Positions 54,937 through 64,000 are shown, numbered from the stretch's first letter. The stretch is 64,000 bases of DNA from Sphingomonadales bacterium (GCA_028871475.1 JAGWMZ010000023.1:1-64000), one strand, 5' to 3'. Translations and numbers: made by a program. Notes: generated by a model from the sequence alone, not told the origin.

Positions 54937-55863
54937 TCACAATTCCTCGCCGAGCACGGCGGGCACGTCATAACCCCATAGCGCATATTGCCGCGCGATC
55001 ACGGCAGCCATCAGCGCCAGTTCGGGCGAGCGGTCTCCAAGGCGGTGGCTCATGATGATGGGGGAGGTGGCCGGTTCGACCAATTCGCGGAATGCGACAT
55101 CATGGCTGCGCGCGCGGCGTACCGACGCCGGGACGATGGCCATGCCTTCCTGCGCTGCGACCAGGCCGATGGCGATTTGCAGTTCGCGCGCCTCATGCAC
55201 GATCCGCGGTTCTATCGAATGGTCGCGGAACAGCGAGATCACCTGGTCGGCATAGCTGGGGCGGGGCGCGCGGGGATAGATGATCTGCGGCTCATCAGCC
55301 AGGGCGCGCAGCGAGATCGGCCCGCTTCCGGTGGCCAGCGGATGGTCGACGGGGAAGGCGGCAACCAGCTTCTCGTTGCGCAGGATGACGCGGCGGACCG
55401 AAGGGTCCTCAAAGCGGATGCGCCCGAATCCGACATCAATGCGCCCGTCCTTCAGGGCGGCGATCTGGTCCAGCGTGGTGGCTTCCACCATGACCAGCTC
55501 GACATTTTCCGCCACCTTGCGGAATTCGCGGATCAGTTCGGGCAGGCGCGCATAGATGGTGGAGGCAACGAAGCCGATCACCAGGCGCCGCCGCTCGCTG
55601 GTGGCGGCGGCGCGCACCATGGCCTCCACGTCCTCCATGCGCCCCAGCACCTGCAAGGCCTGTTCGTGGAGCAGGCGACCGACGGCTGTGAGCCGTAGCG
55701 GGCGGGCACTGCGATCGAGCAGCGGCGCGCCGACATGCGCCTCCAACTGCTGAATCGCGCGCGACAGCGGCGGCTGGGCGATGTGCAGTCGCTCGGCGGC
55801 GCGATTGAAGTTCCCTTCGTCTGCCACAACCACGAAATAGCGCAGAAGGCGCAAGTCCATCAC
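54937..55863 (-). CDS. catR: LysR-family regulator of the cat-ben operon (CatR/BenM-like)
   Basis: A 308-residue LysR protein: N-terminal winged helix (MDLRLLRYFVVVADEGNFNRAAERLHIAQPPLSRAIQQLE) and an effector domain (about 90-300). It is divergent from catB with a palindromic LysR box in the 109-base gap, the classic CatR/BenM layout where muconate or benzoate activates the operon. The gene name is inferred from context. Confidence 0.85.
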   Translation of the reverse strand: MMDLRLLRYFVVVADEGNFNRAAERLHIAQPPLSRAIQQLEAHVGAPLLDRSARPLRLTAVGRLLHEQALQVLGRMEDVEAMVRAAATSERRRLVIGFVASTIYARLPELIREFRKVAENVELVMVEATTLDQIAALKDGRIDVGFGRIRFEDPSVRRVILRNEKLVAAFPVDHPLATGSGPISLRALADEPQIIYPRAPRPSYADQVISLFRDHSIEPRIVHEARELQIAIGLVAAQEGMAIVPASVRRARSHDVAFRELVEPATSPIIMSHRLGDRSPELALMAAVIARQYALWGYDVPAVLGEEL

Positions 55864-55869
55864 GACAAC

Positions 55870-55884
55870 ATACCTTTCAGGTAT
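55870..55884. promoter_or_regulatory. LysR box (T-N11-A palindrome) for the catB promoter
   Basis: ATACCTTTCAGGTAT is a palindrome with five-base arms ATACC / GGTAT and contains T-N11-A. It lies six bases from the regulator start and about 90 bases from catB, as expected for a LysR activator site. Confidence 0.65.
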
Positions 55885-55972
55885 TGACCTGCAACCGCAT
55901 TGATCTTTGCAGCCGCTACGGCCGAAGCCTAACTTTCCCGGCGAAAGCTAAACATTCGGGAGAGTCGCTGCA

Positions 55973-57130
55973 ATGGCCCTGTTGAGCCAAGCTGATACCT
56001 TTATCGTCGATGTGCCGACGATCCGCCCGCATGTGCTGGCCATGGCCACGATGCATTCGCAGGCCATGGTGATTGTCCGCCTGACCGATGCCGACGGCGT
56101 CGAGGGGATCGGCGAAGGCACCACCATCGGTGGCCTCAGCTATGGCGCGGAGAGCCCGGAAAGCATCAAGTCCGCCATCGATACTTACATCGTCCCGGTC
56201 CTCAGGACCTGCGATATCAGCCGTGTCGGCGCGACCATGGCGAAAGTCGCCAGCTGCGTGCGTGGCAATCATTTCGCCAAATGCGCGGTGGAAACCGCTT
56301 TGCTCGATATGGCGGGCAAGCGTTTGGGCGTGCCCGTTTCCGAACTGATCGGCGGGGGCAGGGTGCGCGAGGACATGCCCGTCGCCTGGACCCTCGCCAG
56401 CGGTGACACCGCGCGCGACATTGCCGAGGGGGAGGCAATGCTGGACCAGCGCCGCCACCGCATCTTCAAGCTGAAGATCGGCAAGCGCGAGGTGCGGTCC
56501 GATGTCGCCCATGTCGGCGCGATCTGCAAGGCGCTGGGCGATCGTGCCAGCGTGCGCGTGGACGTGAACCAGAACTGGAGCGAGGCGCAGGCCAAGCTGG
56601 GCATGGCGATGCTGCAGGATGTGGGCTGCGATCTGGTCGAACAGCCCATCGCCGGGGACGATATTGCGGCGATGGCCCGCCTTGCCGCGACACAGGCGGT
56701 CCCATTGATGGCGGATGAGGCGCTGCACGGGCCGCGCACTGCGCTGCGCATCGCCTCTGCCGGTGCGGCGGGCGTCTTCGCATTGAAGGTCGCGCAGTCG
56801 GGCGGGCTGTTCGCCGCCGCCGAAGTGGCCGCCATCGGTACGGCGGCGGGCATCGGCCTCTATGGCGGCACCATGCTGGAAGGTGGTGTAGGCACGGCGG
56901 CATCGGCCCATGTCTTTGCCACCGTTCCCGAACTGGCCTGGGGCACCGAACTGTTCGGCCCGCTCCTGCAGACCGAGGACATCCTGATCGAGCCGCTCGG
57001 CTATGGCGACTTTTCGCTGAAAGTGCCGACCGGCCCGGGGCTGGGCATCGCGCTCGATCCCGACAAGATCGACTTCTTCCGGCGTGACCGTTCGGGGCCG
57101 CGCCTTCACGCCGTCAGCGCAGGAGCCTGA
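55973..57130 (+). CDS. catB: Muconate cycloisomerase CatB
   Basis: A 385-residue enolase-superfamily enzyme converting cis,cis-muconate to muconolactone. Seen: KLKIGK (base Lys), metal ligands in DVNQNW, EQPIAGDD and DEALHGP, and KVAQSGG. A GGGAGAG ribosome binding site precedes ATG 55973. First gene of a long operon for benzoate/catechol degradation. Confidence 0.95.
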   Translation: MALLSQADTFIVDVPTIRPHVLAMATMHSQAMVIVRLTDADGVEGIGEGTTIGGLSYGAESPESIKSAIDTYIVPVLRTCDISRVGATMAKVASCVRGNHFAKCAVETALLDMAGKRLGVPVSELIGGGRVREDMPVAWTLASGDTARDIAEGEAMLDQRRHRIFKLKIGKREVRSDVAHVGAICKALGDRASVRVDVNQNWSEAQAKLGMAMLQDVGCDLVEQPIAGDDIAAMARLAATQAVPLMADEALHGPRTALRIASAGAAGVFALKVAQSGGLFAAAEVAAIGTAAGIGLYGGTMLEGGVGTAASAHVFATVPELAWGTELFGPLLQTEDILIEPLGYGDFSLKVPTGPGLGIALDPDKIDFFRRDRSGPRLHAVSAGA

Positions 57131-57133
57131 GCC

Positions 57134-57424
57134 ATGCTGTTCATGGTCGAAATGGACGTCAACATTCCGCTGGACTTCGATGCGGAAGAAGCCGCGAAGA
57201 TCAAGGCGGCCGAGAAGGCCTATTTCCAGCAGCTCCAGCAGGCCGGCACCTGGCGCCACATCTGGCGCAAGGTCGGGCTCTATTCGAATGTCTCGATCTT
57301 CGATGTCGAGAGCAATGCGGCGCTGCACGACACACTGATGGGTCTGCCGCTCTACCCCTTCATGAGCATGAAGATCACGCCGCTCTGCCGGCACCCCTCC
57401 TCCATCCATGACGACGATCGGTGA
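57134..57424 (+). CDS. catC: Muconolactone delta-isomerase CatC
   Basis: A 96-residue small isomerase with the family start MLFMVEMDVNIPLDFD and the LPLYPFMSMKITPLCRHPSS end. It converts muconolactone to beta-ketoadipate enol-lactone. Three bases after catB. Confidence 0.96.
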   Translation: MLFMVEMDVNIPLDFDAEEAAKIKAAEKAYFQQLQQAGTWRHIWRKVGLYSNVSIFDVESNAALHDTLMGLPLYPFMSMKITPLCRHPSSIHDDDR

Positions 57425-57464
57425 TCGCCGACGCCAGCCAAACCAGTCCTCGGGAGAGAATAAA

Positions 57465-58385
57465 ATGGACGTCAGCTTCGTAAAGACCCCTGAAATCCAG
57501 CAGCTGCTCGACCGCGCCGCCGGCGTGAAGGAGAGCGGTGGCAGTCCCCGCCTCAAGGCGATCATGCGTGATCTGACCGAAATGGTGATGGAGCTGATTG
57601 TCCGCCACGACATTTCCGAAAGCGAGTTCTGGCTCGCCATGAAGTACCTGTCAGACGCTTCGGGCGAGATCGGCCTGATCGTGCCGGGCACGGGGCTTGA
57701 GCACTTCCTCGACCTCTACATGGATGCCAAGGATGCCGAGGCCGGCCTGACCGGCGGCACCCCGCGCACCATCGAAGGGCCGCTCTATGTCGCCGGGGCG
57801 CCGCTGGTGGAAGGCAATGTCAATCTCTCCGTCGACGAGGACGAAGGCACCACCACCCTGCACATGGCCGGCAGCGTGACCGGCCCCGAGGGCGAGGCGG
57901 TGGAGAACGCCATCCTGCATGTCTGGCACGCCAATTCGAAGGGCTGGTATTCGCACTTCGACCCCACCGGCGAGCAGACCCCGTTCAACAACCGCCGCCG
58001 TATCAAGCTGGGCAAGGATGGGCGCTATGCGTTCCATTCCAGGCAGCCGAGCGGCTATTCGGTGCCGCCGGGTGGCTCCACCGATCAGCTGATGCAGGCG
58101 CTGGGCCGCCATGGCAATCGCCCGGCCCACGTTCACTTCTTCATCGAGGCGCCCGGCTATCGCACGCTGACAACGCAGATCAATTTCGGCGACGATCCTT
58201 TCGCCGCCGACGATTTCGCCTTTGGCACCCGCGAGGGCCTGCTGCCGGTGCCCAGTCGTCAGGGTGACAGCGCCTATATCCAGTTCGACTTCCACATGCA
58301 GCGCGCCGCCGATGCGGATGACGAGCACTTCTCGTCGCGTGCCCGTGCCGAAGCAGAGCCGCAGCCCCAGACAGAAACGGCCTAA
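57465..58385 (+). CDS. catA: Catechol 1,2-dioxygenase CatA
   Basis: A 306-residue intradiol dioxygenase. Non-heme Fe(III) ligands are in place: Tyr162 (SKGWYSHFD), Tyr198 (PSGYSVPPGG), His222 and His224 (RPAHVHFF). It cleaves catechol to cis,cis-muconate. ATG 57465 has GGGAGAG upstream; a 19-codon in-frame extension overlaps catC. Confidence 0.97.
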   Translation: MDVSFVKTPEIQQLLDRAAGVKESGGSPRLKAIMRDLTEMVMELIVRHDISESEFWLAMKYLSDASGEIGLIVPGTGLEHFLDLYMDAKDAEAGLTGGTPRTIEGPLYVAGAPLVEGNVNLSVDEDEGTTTLHMAGSVTGPEGEAVENAILHVWHANSKGWYSHFDPTGEQTPFNNRRRIKLGKDGRYAFHSRQPSGYSVPPGGSTDQLMQALGRHGNRPAHVHFFIEAPGYRTLTTQINFGDDPFAADDFAFGTREGLLPVPSRQGDSAYIQFDFHMQRAADADDEHFSSRARAEAEPQPQTETA

Positions 58386-58409
58386 CGCACCATAACGGGA
58401 GACAGGATC

Positions 58410-59768
58410 ATGTACGAACGCCTCATGCACCGGGTCGCGACCGCCGTGGTCGATGACGTTGAAACCGGAGCCTTCCGTTGCCGCCGGGACGTCTTTACCG
58501 ATCCTGCGCTGTTCGAACTGGAAATGAAGTACATCTTCGAAAGCAACTGGGTCTATCTGGCGCACGAAAGCCAACTTCCCAACAAGAACGATTACTTCAC
58601 GACCTGGATCGGGCGGACGCCCGTGATCCTGACCCGTGCCAAGGACGGTGCGATCAACGGCGTGGTCAATGCCTGTGCGCATCGCGGGGCCAAGCTGTGC
58701 CGCCGCAAGCGGGGCAACCAGCCGCTGTTCGTCTGCCCGTTCCACGGCTGGAGCTTCAAAACCGACGGCAGGCTGCTGCGCGCCAAGGATGCCAGCACCG
58801 GTGCCTATCCGGAAAGCTTCGACCACGAAGGCTCGCATGACCTGAGGCGCCTGCGCATCGAGAGCTATCGCGGCTTTGTGTTCGGCTCGCTGAACCATGA
58901 TGTGCTGCCGCTCGACGAGCATCTGGGCGAGGCGAAGGTCATCATCGACCAGATGGTCGATCAGGCGCCCGAAGGGCTGGAAGTGCTGACCGGCAATTCC
59001 ACCTACACCTTCGATGGTAACTGGAAGATGCAGATGGAGAACGGCTGCGACGGCTATCACGTCAGCTCCGTTCACGAAAACTACCAGTCCACCATGGGGC
59101 GCCGCGCCGCGGGCGGCACGAAGGCAGTGGATGCCAATGGCTGGTCCAAGGCGCCCGCCAGCGGCGTCTATGGCTTTGACTATGGCCACATCCTGCTCTG
59201 GACGCAGGTGATCAATCCCGAGGTGCGCCCGATCTGGGGGCGCAAGGCCGAACTCGAGGCCCGGCTGGGCGAGGGCAAGGCCCGTTTCATTCTGGAGCAG
59301 ACGCGCAATCTGGCGCTCTATCCCAATGTGTTCCTGATGGACCAGTTCTCGACGCAGATCCGCGTTGTCCGCCCGATCGACGTGCACACCACCGAAGTGA
59401 CGATCTACTGCTACGCCCCCAAGGGCGAGAGCGCCGAGGATCGCGCGCACCGTATCCGCCAGTATGAGGATTTCTTCAACGTCACCGGCATGGGCACGCC
59501 CGACGATCTGGAGGAGTTTCGTTCTTGCCAGAAGGCCTATGAAGGCGCGGGCGAACTGTGGAACGATCTCAGCCGTGGTGCCAGGCGCTGGATCCATGGG
59601 CCGGACGCCAATGCCAGGGCCATGGGCATGAGTCCGCTGCTGTCCAGCGAGCGCAGCGAGGACGAGGGCCTTTTTGTGCGTCAGCATGAGTTCTGGGCGA
59701 AAATCATGCTCGATGGTCTGGCGAAGGATGCGGCCGGTCAGCCGCCAATGATGGAGGCGGCGGAATGA
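58410..59768 (+). CDS. benA: Benzoate 1,2-dioxygenase alpha subunit BenA
   Basis: A 452-residue Rieske oxygenase large subunit. Rieske cluster ligands Cys89, His91 and Cys109, His112 (CAHRGAKLC... VCPFHGW); mononuclear Fe ligands His217 and His222 (NGCDGYHVSSVH). Benzoate-type by genomic context with benD and catA; anthranilate or toluate variants cannot be excluded. No benC reductase gene is nearby. Confidence 0.9.
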   Translation: MYERLMHRVATAVVDDVETGAFRCRRDVFTDPALFELEMKYIFESNWVYLAHESQLPNKNDYFTTWIGRTPVILTRAKDGAINGVVNACAHRGAKLCRRKRGNQPLFVCPFHGWSFKTDGRLLRAKDASTGAYPESFDHEGSHDLRRLRIESYRGFVFGSLNHDVLPLDEHLGEAKVIIDQMVDQAPEGLEVLTGNSTYTFDGNWKMQMENGCDGYHVSSVHENYQSTMGRRAAGGTKAVDANGWSKAPASGVYGFDYGHILLWTQVINPEVRPIWGRKAELEARLGEGKARFILEQTRNLALYPNVFLMDQFSTQIRVVRPIDVHTTEVTIYCYAPKGESAEDRAHRIRQYEDFFNVTGMGTPDDLEEFRSCQKAYEGAGELWNDLSRGARRWIHGPDANARAMGMSPLLSSERSEDEGLFVRQHEFWAKIMLDGLAKDAAGQPPMMEAAE

Positions 59769-60289
59769 GCACGCGCGACATGACCCGTGAAGCACTCTCG
59801 TATAGCGAGCTTTGCGCCTTCCTCTACCGTGAGGCGCGGCTGCTCGATGATCGCCAGTTCAACGCATGGCTGGAATGCTATTCCCCGGACGTGGAATACT
59901 GGATGCCGGCGTGGACCGATGATGATGAGCTGAGCACCGATCCGCAGACCGAAATTTCGCTGATCTATTATGCCAACCGGCAGGGTCTGGAAGACCGCGT
60001 CTACCGCCTCAACACGGAACGCTCTTCCGCCTCCACGCCCGAGCCGCGCTCTGCCCACTTCATCGGCAATGTCGAGGTACTGGAACGCCGGGAAGGGCAG
60101 GTGGACCTGCGCTACAACTGGCACACCCTCAGCCACCGCTACCAGCAGACGCAGCAGTTCTTCGGAACCACGTTTCTGACGCTGGACATGGCCGGCGCTT
60201 CCGGCGGCGGCGACCCGAAGATCCTGAAGAAGAAGATCGTCCTCAAGGACGACTACATTCATCAGGTCATCGACATCTACCACGTCTGA
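59765..60289 (+). CDS. benB: Benzoate 1,2-dioxygenase beta subunit BenB
   Basis: A 174-residue SnoaL-like small subunit (SELCAFLYREARLLDDRQFNAWLE... YWMPAW... ISLIYYANRQGLEDRVYRL), which builds the alpha3beta3 oxygenase. ATG overlaps the benA stop in ATGA. Confidence 0.92.
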   Translation: MSTRDMTREALSYSELCAFLYREARLLDDRQFNAWLECYSPDVEYWMPAWTDDDELSTDPQTEISLIYYANRQGLEDRVYRLNTERSSASTPEPRSAHFIGNVEVLERREGQVDLRYNWHTLSHRYQQTQQFFGTTFLTLDMAGASGGGDPKILKKKIVLKDDYIHQVIDIYHV

Positions 60290-60299
60290 GGAGGCTGCC

Positions 60300-61085
60300 G
60301 TGATCTTCGCAGGACGTTTCGCAGGCAAGGTCATGGTGGTGACCGGCGCGGCGCAGGGCATCGGTGCGGGTGTCGCGACCCGCGCCGCTGCCGAGGGCGC
60401 GCGTGTGGTGCTGGTCGACCGTGCCGAATTCGTGACCGAGGTTGAGCAGGCCATCGTTGTCAGGGGCGGTGAGGCTGTCTCGGCCTGCTGCGACCTTGAA
60501 ACCTACGAAGGCGCGGCCGAGGCGATGGCCAGGGCGGTTGCCGCCTTCGGGCGGATCGACATCCTCATCAACAATGTCGGTGGCGCGATCCGCATGCGGC
60601 CCTTTGCCGAGTTCGAGCCGGCGCAGATCGACGCGGAAATCCGCCGTTCGCTGATGCCCACGCTTTATTGCTGCCATGCCGTGCTGGCGACCATGCTGGG
60701 GCAGGGGGGAGGAACGATTGTGAACCTCTCCTCCAACGCCACGCGCGGCATTCGCCGGGTGCCCTATTCGGCGGCCAAGGGCGGGATCAACGGCCTGACC
60801 CAGAGCCTGGCCATGGAGTATGCACAAAGCGGCATTCGTGTTGTGGCGACCGCGCCGGGCGGCACGAACGCCCCCCCGCGACGAGTCGCGCGCAACGCCG
60901 AGGGCGACAATGTGCAGGAGCGGGCCTGGATGGCCGAGGCAGTCGCGCAAGTGACCGATTCCGCCTTCCTCAAGCGCTATGGAACCCTTGAGGAGCAGAT
61001 CGCCCCGATCCTGTTCCTCGCCTCGGACGAGGCCAGCTACGTGACCGGCACGGTACTGCCGGTGGCCGGTGGCGATGTCGGATGA
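60300..61085 (+). CDS. benD: 1,6-dihydroxycyclohexa-2,4-diene-1-carboxylate dehydrogenase BenD
   Basis: A 261-residue SDR (TGAAQGIGAGVA, NNVGG, catalytic Ser in NLSSNATRGIRRVPYSAAKGG with Tyr and Lys) that oxidises and decarboxylates the cis-diol from benzoate to catechol. GTG start at 60300 with GAGGAGG six bases upstream. Confidence 0.92.
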   Translation: MIFAGRFAGKVMVVTGAAQGIGAGVATRAAAEGARVVLVDRAEFVTEVEQAIVVRGGEAVSACCDLETYEGAAEAMARAVAAFGRIDILINNVGGAIRMRPFAEFEPAQIDAEIRRSLMPTLYCCHAVLATMLGQGGGTIVNLSSNATRGIRRVPYSAAKGGINGLTQSLAMEYAQSGIRVVATAPGGTNAPPRRVARNAEGDNVQERAWMAEAVAQVTDSAFLKRYGTLEEQIAPILFLASDEASYVTGTVLPVAGGDVG

Positions 61086-61125
61086 TTGTTTCGCCGGTGG
61101 CGAAAGGCGGTTAAGGAGACACCAG

Positions 61126-61833
61126 ATGTCCAAGATTTACGACAGCCCCCGGGCCGCACTGGCAGGGCTGCTGTTTGATGGCATGACCATCATGTCGGGC
61201 GGGTTCGGCCTCTCGGGCAATCCCGAAAGCCTGATCCCCGAACTCCGCGCGGCGGGCGTGAGGGACCTGACAATCATCTCCAACAATGCGGGCGCGGATG
61301 GTTTTGGCCTGTGGATGCTGCTGGAGAGCCGGCAGGTCAGGAAGATGATCTCTTCCTATGTGGGGGAAAACAAGCTCTTCGAAAGCCAGTATCTTTCGGG
61401 CGAGCTGGAGCTGGAACTCAACCCGCAAGGCACGCTGGCCGAGCGCATTCGTGCGGGCGGCGCGGGCATTCCGGCGTTCTATACCAGAACGGGGGTCGGC
61501 ACCGTGGTGGCCGAGGGCAAGCCGGTCGAGCAGTTCGAGGGCGAGGACTATGTGCGCGAGACATGGCTGCGCGCTGACCTGTCCATCGTCAAGGCATGGC
61601 GCGCGGACGAGGAGGGCAATCTCCAGTTCCGCAAGACCGCGCGCAACTTCAACCCGAACATGGCAACAGCCGGCAAGGTCACTGTCGCGGAGGTCGAGGA
61701 GATCATGCCCGCAGGCACATTCGACCCCGACTGCATCCACACCCCCGGCATTTATGTCGACCGCGTGGTGCGCTCGACCATCAATGAAAAGCGTATCGAA
61801 AAGCGCACCGTGCGTGAAAGGGAGGCCGTCTGA
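61126..61833 (+). CDS. pcaI: 3-oxoadipate CoA-transferase subunit A
   Basis: A 235-residue CoA-transferase alpha subunit ([51 protein letters not shown]). With pcaJ it transfers CoA from succinyl-CoA to 3-oxoadipate. A close relative, 3-oxoacid CoA-transferase (ScoA), is the alternative; operon context favours PcaI. AAGGAGA precedes ATG 61126. Confidence 0.9.
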   Translation: MSKIYDSPRAALAGLLFDGMTIMSGGFGLSGNPESLIPELRAAGVRDLTIISNNAGADGFGLWMLLESRQVRKMISSYVGENKLFESQYLSGELELELNPQGTLAERIRAGGAGIPAFYTRTGVGTVVAEGKPVEQFEGEDYVRETWLRADLSIVKAWRADEEGNLQFRKTARNFNPNMATAGKVTVAEVEEIMPAGTFDPDCIHTPGIYVDRVVRSTINEKRIEKRTVREREAV

Positions 61834-62483
61834 TGAGCTGGACCCGCGATGACATGGCCGCCCGCGCTGCACAGGAGCTGCGCGACGGGTATTACGTGAA
61901 CCTGGGCATCGGCATCCCGACGCTGGTGGCGAACCATGTGCCCAAGGGCATCAAGGTCACGCTTCAGAGCGAGAATGGCATGCTGGGCATCGGCCCGTTT
62001 CCCTATGACGACGAGGTCGATCCCGACCTCATCAACGCCGGCAAGCAGACCGTGACCGCGCTGCCGACCTCCAGCTTCTTTTCCAGCGCGGACAGTTTCG
62101 CGATGATCCGCGGCGGCCATATCGACATGGCCGTGCTGGGCGCGATGGAAGTTTCGGCCGACGGCGACCTCGCCAACTGGACGATCCCGGGCAAGATGGT
62201 GAAGGGCATGGGCGGGGCGATGGATCTGGTTGCCGGCGTGAAAAAGATCATCGTGGTGATGGACCATGTGTCCAGGAGCGGCGATCCCAAGATCCTGCCC
62301 GCCTGCACCCTGCCGCTGACTGGAAAGCGCGTGGTGGATATGATCGTCAGCGATCTGGCCGTCTTCGCCATCGACCGCAAGGCGGGCGGGCTGACCCTGG
62401 TGGAACTCGCCCCCGGCGTCACGCTGGACGAGGTGACCGCCAGGACCGGAGCGCCCTTCACCCATGCCCTGGAAACGGCATAA
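61833..62483 (+). CDS. pcaJ: 3-oxoadipate CoA-transferase subunit B
   Basis: A 216-residue CoA-transferase beta subunit with the catalytic glutamate in [10 protein letters not shown], plus [11 protein letters not shown] and [22 protein letters not shown] overlaps the pcaI stop by one base (TGATG). Confidence 0.9.
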   Translation: MSWTRDDMAARAAQELRDGYYVNLGIGIPTLVANHVPKGIKVTLQSENGMLGIGPFPYDDEVDPDLINAGKQTVTALPTSSFFSSADSFAMIRGGHIDMAVLGAMEVSADGDLANWTIPGKMVKGMGGAMDLVAGVKKIIVVMDHVSRSGDPKILPACTLPLTGKRVVDMIVSDLAVFAIDRKAGGLTLVELAPGVTLDEVTARTGAPFTHALETA

Positions 62484-62498
62484 GACAGGAATATTCAG

Positions 62499-62816
62499 GT
62501 GCCCAAACTGATAGTTGTCGACCGCGCGGGAAACCAGGCCGCGATCGAGGCGCGAGAGGGGCTTACTGTCATGGAAGCCATCCGCGACAGCGGCTTTGAC
62601 GAAATGCTGGCGCTGTGCGGGGGCTGCTGCTCCTGTGCCACCTGCCACGTCTTTGTGGACGAGCATTGGGCCGAGGCAGTCGGCATGCCGGGAGGGGACG
62701 AGAACGACTTGCTCGATGCCTCTGATCACCGTGGCCCGCGCTCACGCCTCTCATGCCAGATCGCCATGGCCGCCGCGCTGGATGGTCTGCGCGTCACCAT
62801 CGCCCCGGAGGACTGA
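62499..62816 (+). CDS. 2Fe-2S ferredoxin, possible electron carrier of the dioxygenase
   Basis: A 105-residue adrenodoxin-type ferredoxin with cluster cysteines in LCGGCCSCATCHVF and a fourth in RLSCQI. GTG start with AGGAATATTCAG upstream. Such ferredoxins usually need a separate ferredoxin reductase. It lies between pcaJ and pcaD in the same operon, which supports a role with BenAB instead of the usual fused BenC, though this is inference. Confidence 0.88.
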   Translation: MPKLIVVDRAGNQAAIEAREGLTVMEAIRDSGFDEMLALCGGCCSCATCHVFVDEHWAEAVGMPGGDENDLLDASDHRGPRSRLSCQIAMAAALDGLRVTIAPED

Positions 62817-62819
62817 GCC

Positions 62820-63602
62820 ATGCCTTTTACCCAGGTTCCCGGTGCCTCCCTCTACTGGAAGCGCGATGGCCGCGATGAAGGATGCAATGGGGTGCCGGTG
62901 CTGGTGCTGCTCAATTCGATCGGCACCGACATGGACTTGTGGGAGCCTGTCCTGCCGCATCTTCGCGACCGTTTCGCGCTGCTGCGGATCGATACGCGCG
63001 GCCATGGCGCCTCCATGGCCGAGCCCGGCGATGTTTCGCTGGCGATGCTGGCCGATGACGTGCTCACCATTGCCGACCATGCCGGTGTCGCCTCCTTCGC
63101 GCTGGCGGGCGTGTCGCTGGGCGGCATGATCGGCATGGAACTGGCGCTCAGGGCGCCGGGTCGCGTCATAAAGCTCGCGCCGGTCTGCACCTCCGCGACG
63201 ATGGACAGCGCCGCGTGGAACGACCGCATCGCCAGGGTGCGCGGCGAGGGCATGGCTGCCATTGTCGATCTTGCGATGGGCCGCTTCCTCTCGGACAGAG
63301 CCGAGCCTGCCATCTACGAAACCTTGCGCCGCCAGTTGCTGACCATGGACGCGCAGGGCTATGCTGGATGCGGCGCGGCGATCCGTGACATGGATCTGGC
63401 TGATCGCATCGCCGCTATCACCTGCCCGACGCTGGTCATCACCGGCACGCGCGACACCTCAACGCCGCTGGAAGGGCACGGTGAGCATCTCCTCGCCCGG
63501 ATTCCCGGTGCCGCCCATATCGCGCTGGAAGCGGCCCATCTCGCTCCGCTCGAAGCCCCCGAGGCACTCGCCGTCGCGCTCGCCTCCTTCCTCGAAAGCT
63601 GA
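62820..63602 (+). CDS. pcaD: 3-oxoadipate enol-lactonase PcaD
   Basis: A 260-residue alpha/beta hydrolase with GVSLGG nucleophile Ser, oxyanion segment LLNSIGTDMDLWE, Asp in ITGTRDTSTP and His in AAHLAPLEAPE. It opens beta-ketoadipate enol-lactone to 3-oxoadipate. Three bases after the ferredoxin stop. Confidence 0.9.
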   Translation: MPFTQVPGASLYWKRDGRDEGCNGVPVLVLLNSIGTDMDLWEPVLPHLRDRFALLRIDTRGHGASMAEPGDVSLAMLADDVLTIADHAGVASFALAGVSLGGMIGMELALRAPGRVIKLAPVCTSATMDSAAWNDRIARVRGEGMAAIVDLAMGRFLSDRAEPAIYETLRRQLLTMDAQGYAGCGAAIRDMDLADRIAAITCPTLVITGTRDTSTPLEGHGEHLLARIPGAAHIALEAAHLAPLEAPEALAVALASFLES

Positions 63603-63606
63603 TCCC

Positions 63607-64000
63607 GTGACCCACGATGCCTTCATCTGCGACGCCATCCGCACCCCCATCGGCAAGCTCAATGGCAGCCTGTCCACCATTCGCGCCGACGATCTTGCAG
63701 CGCTGCCGCTCGCGGCGCTGATGGCGCGCAATGCGCAGGCGGACTGGTCCATGCTCGACGATGTGATCCTCGGTTGCGCCAACCAGGCGGGCGAGGACAA
63801 TCGCAATGTCGCGCGCATGGCCGTGCTGCTGGCGGGCCTGGGCGAGAGCGTGCCGGGCGTCACCGTCAACCGCCTCTGTTCCTCGGGGCTCAATGCCCTG
63901 GGCATGGCGGCGCAGGCGATCCGCTGCGGCGATGCGGAGTTTCTGATTGCCGGCGGCGTGGAGAGCATGACCCGCGCGCCCTATGTGATGGGCAAGGCGG
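63607..64000 (+). CDS. pcaF: 3-oxoadipyl-CoA thiolase PcaF, 5' part (runs off window)
   Basis: The first 131 residues of a thiolase: start GTG 63607, DAIRTPIGKLNG, the catalytic cysteine in NRLCSSGLNALG, and GGVESMTRAPYVM. The reaction gives succinyl-CoA and acetyl-CoA. The specific name follows from the operon. Confidence 0.88.
   Translation, partial: MTHDAFICDAIRTPIGKLNGSLSTIRADDLAALPLAALMARNAQADWSMLDDVILGCANQAGEDNRNVARMAVLLAGLGESVPGVTVNRLCSSGLNALGMAAQAIRCGDAEFLIAGGVESMTRAPYVMGKA

Overview
The window is high-GC chromosomal DNA that reads like a sphingomonad (Alphaproteobacteria, Novosphingobium-like). The reasons are several TonB-dependent receptors, short overlapping gene junctions, a FecI/FecR module, and a hut plus catechol/benzoate gene content typical of that group. 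The assignment is an inference from gene content; no marker gene such as 16S rRNA is present.

Layout. 1-5.6 kb: end of an IS5-type insertion sequence, a TonB-like protein, an extreme histidine-rich exported protein, a Nudix hydrolase, an RMD1/DUF155 membrane protein and a DsbA-like thioredoxin. 5.8-14.6 kb: type II NADH dehydrogenase, then a complete histidine-degradation locus, hutC-hutF divergent from hutI-hutH-hutG-hutU, with a HutC-type operator between the two arms and a strong terminator at the end. 14.6-18.1 kb: an iron-uptake pair (siderophore-type receptor and PepSY membrane protein) behind a Fur-like box. 18.2-29.2 kb: assorted housekeeping and stress genes (cyanamide-hydratase-like HD protein with an alpha/beta hydrolase and a divergent GlxA regulator, exported MsrA, MgtC/DUF4010 protein, kinase-ATPase, L,D-transpeptidase with CYTH-CHAD protein, DHFR-like reductase).

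29.4-37.2 kb is a decaying accessory region: truncated polygalacturonase and solute-binding genes fused at a deletion point, a twice-frameshifted B3 metallo-beta-lactamase, a DUF1810 gene with stop and frameshift, a truncated IS5 transposase inserted in a broken helix-turn-helix gene, and a P4-type integrase next to tRNA-Asn.

37.5-51.2 kb is the most unusual part: thirteen minus-strand genes, nearly all overlapping or closely spaced. It begins with a 65-residue Ala/Gln/Ser/Gly-rich peptide followed by a hairpin with a T-run, then WD40 protein, FMN reductase, SUMF1-domain protein, ATP-grasp ligase, thermostable-hemolysin-family protein, a fusion of an AMP-forming ligase with a heme-oxygenase-like diiron oxidase domain, SDR, TPR protein, methyltransferase, and finally FecI-type sigma factor, FecR and an STN-containing TonB receptor. 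I interpret this as a candidate biosynthetic system, possibly for a ribosomally made modified peptide, coupled to its own receptor and surface signalling; this is inference.

51.8-64.0 kb: another large TonB receptor, then a LysR regulator divergent from catB-catC-catA-benA-benB-benD-pcaI-pcaJ-ferredoxin-pcaD-pcaF. Together these encode benzoate to catechol to succinyl-CoA plus acetyl-CoA, except that the electron-transfer reductase for the dioxygenase is not in the window.
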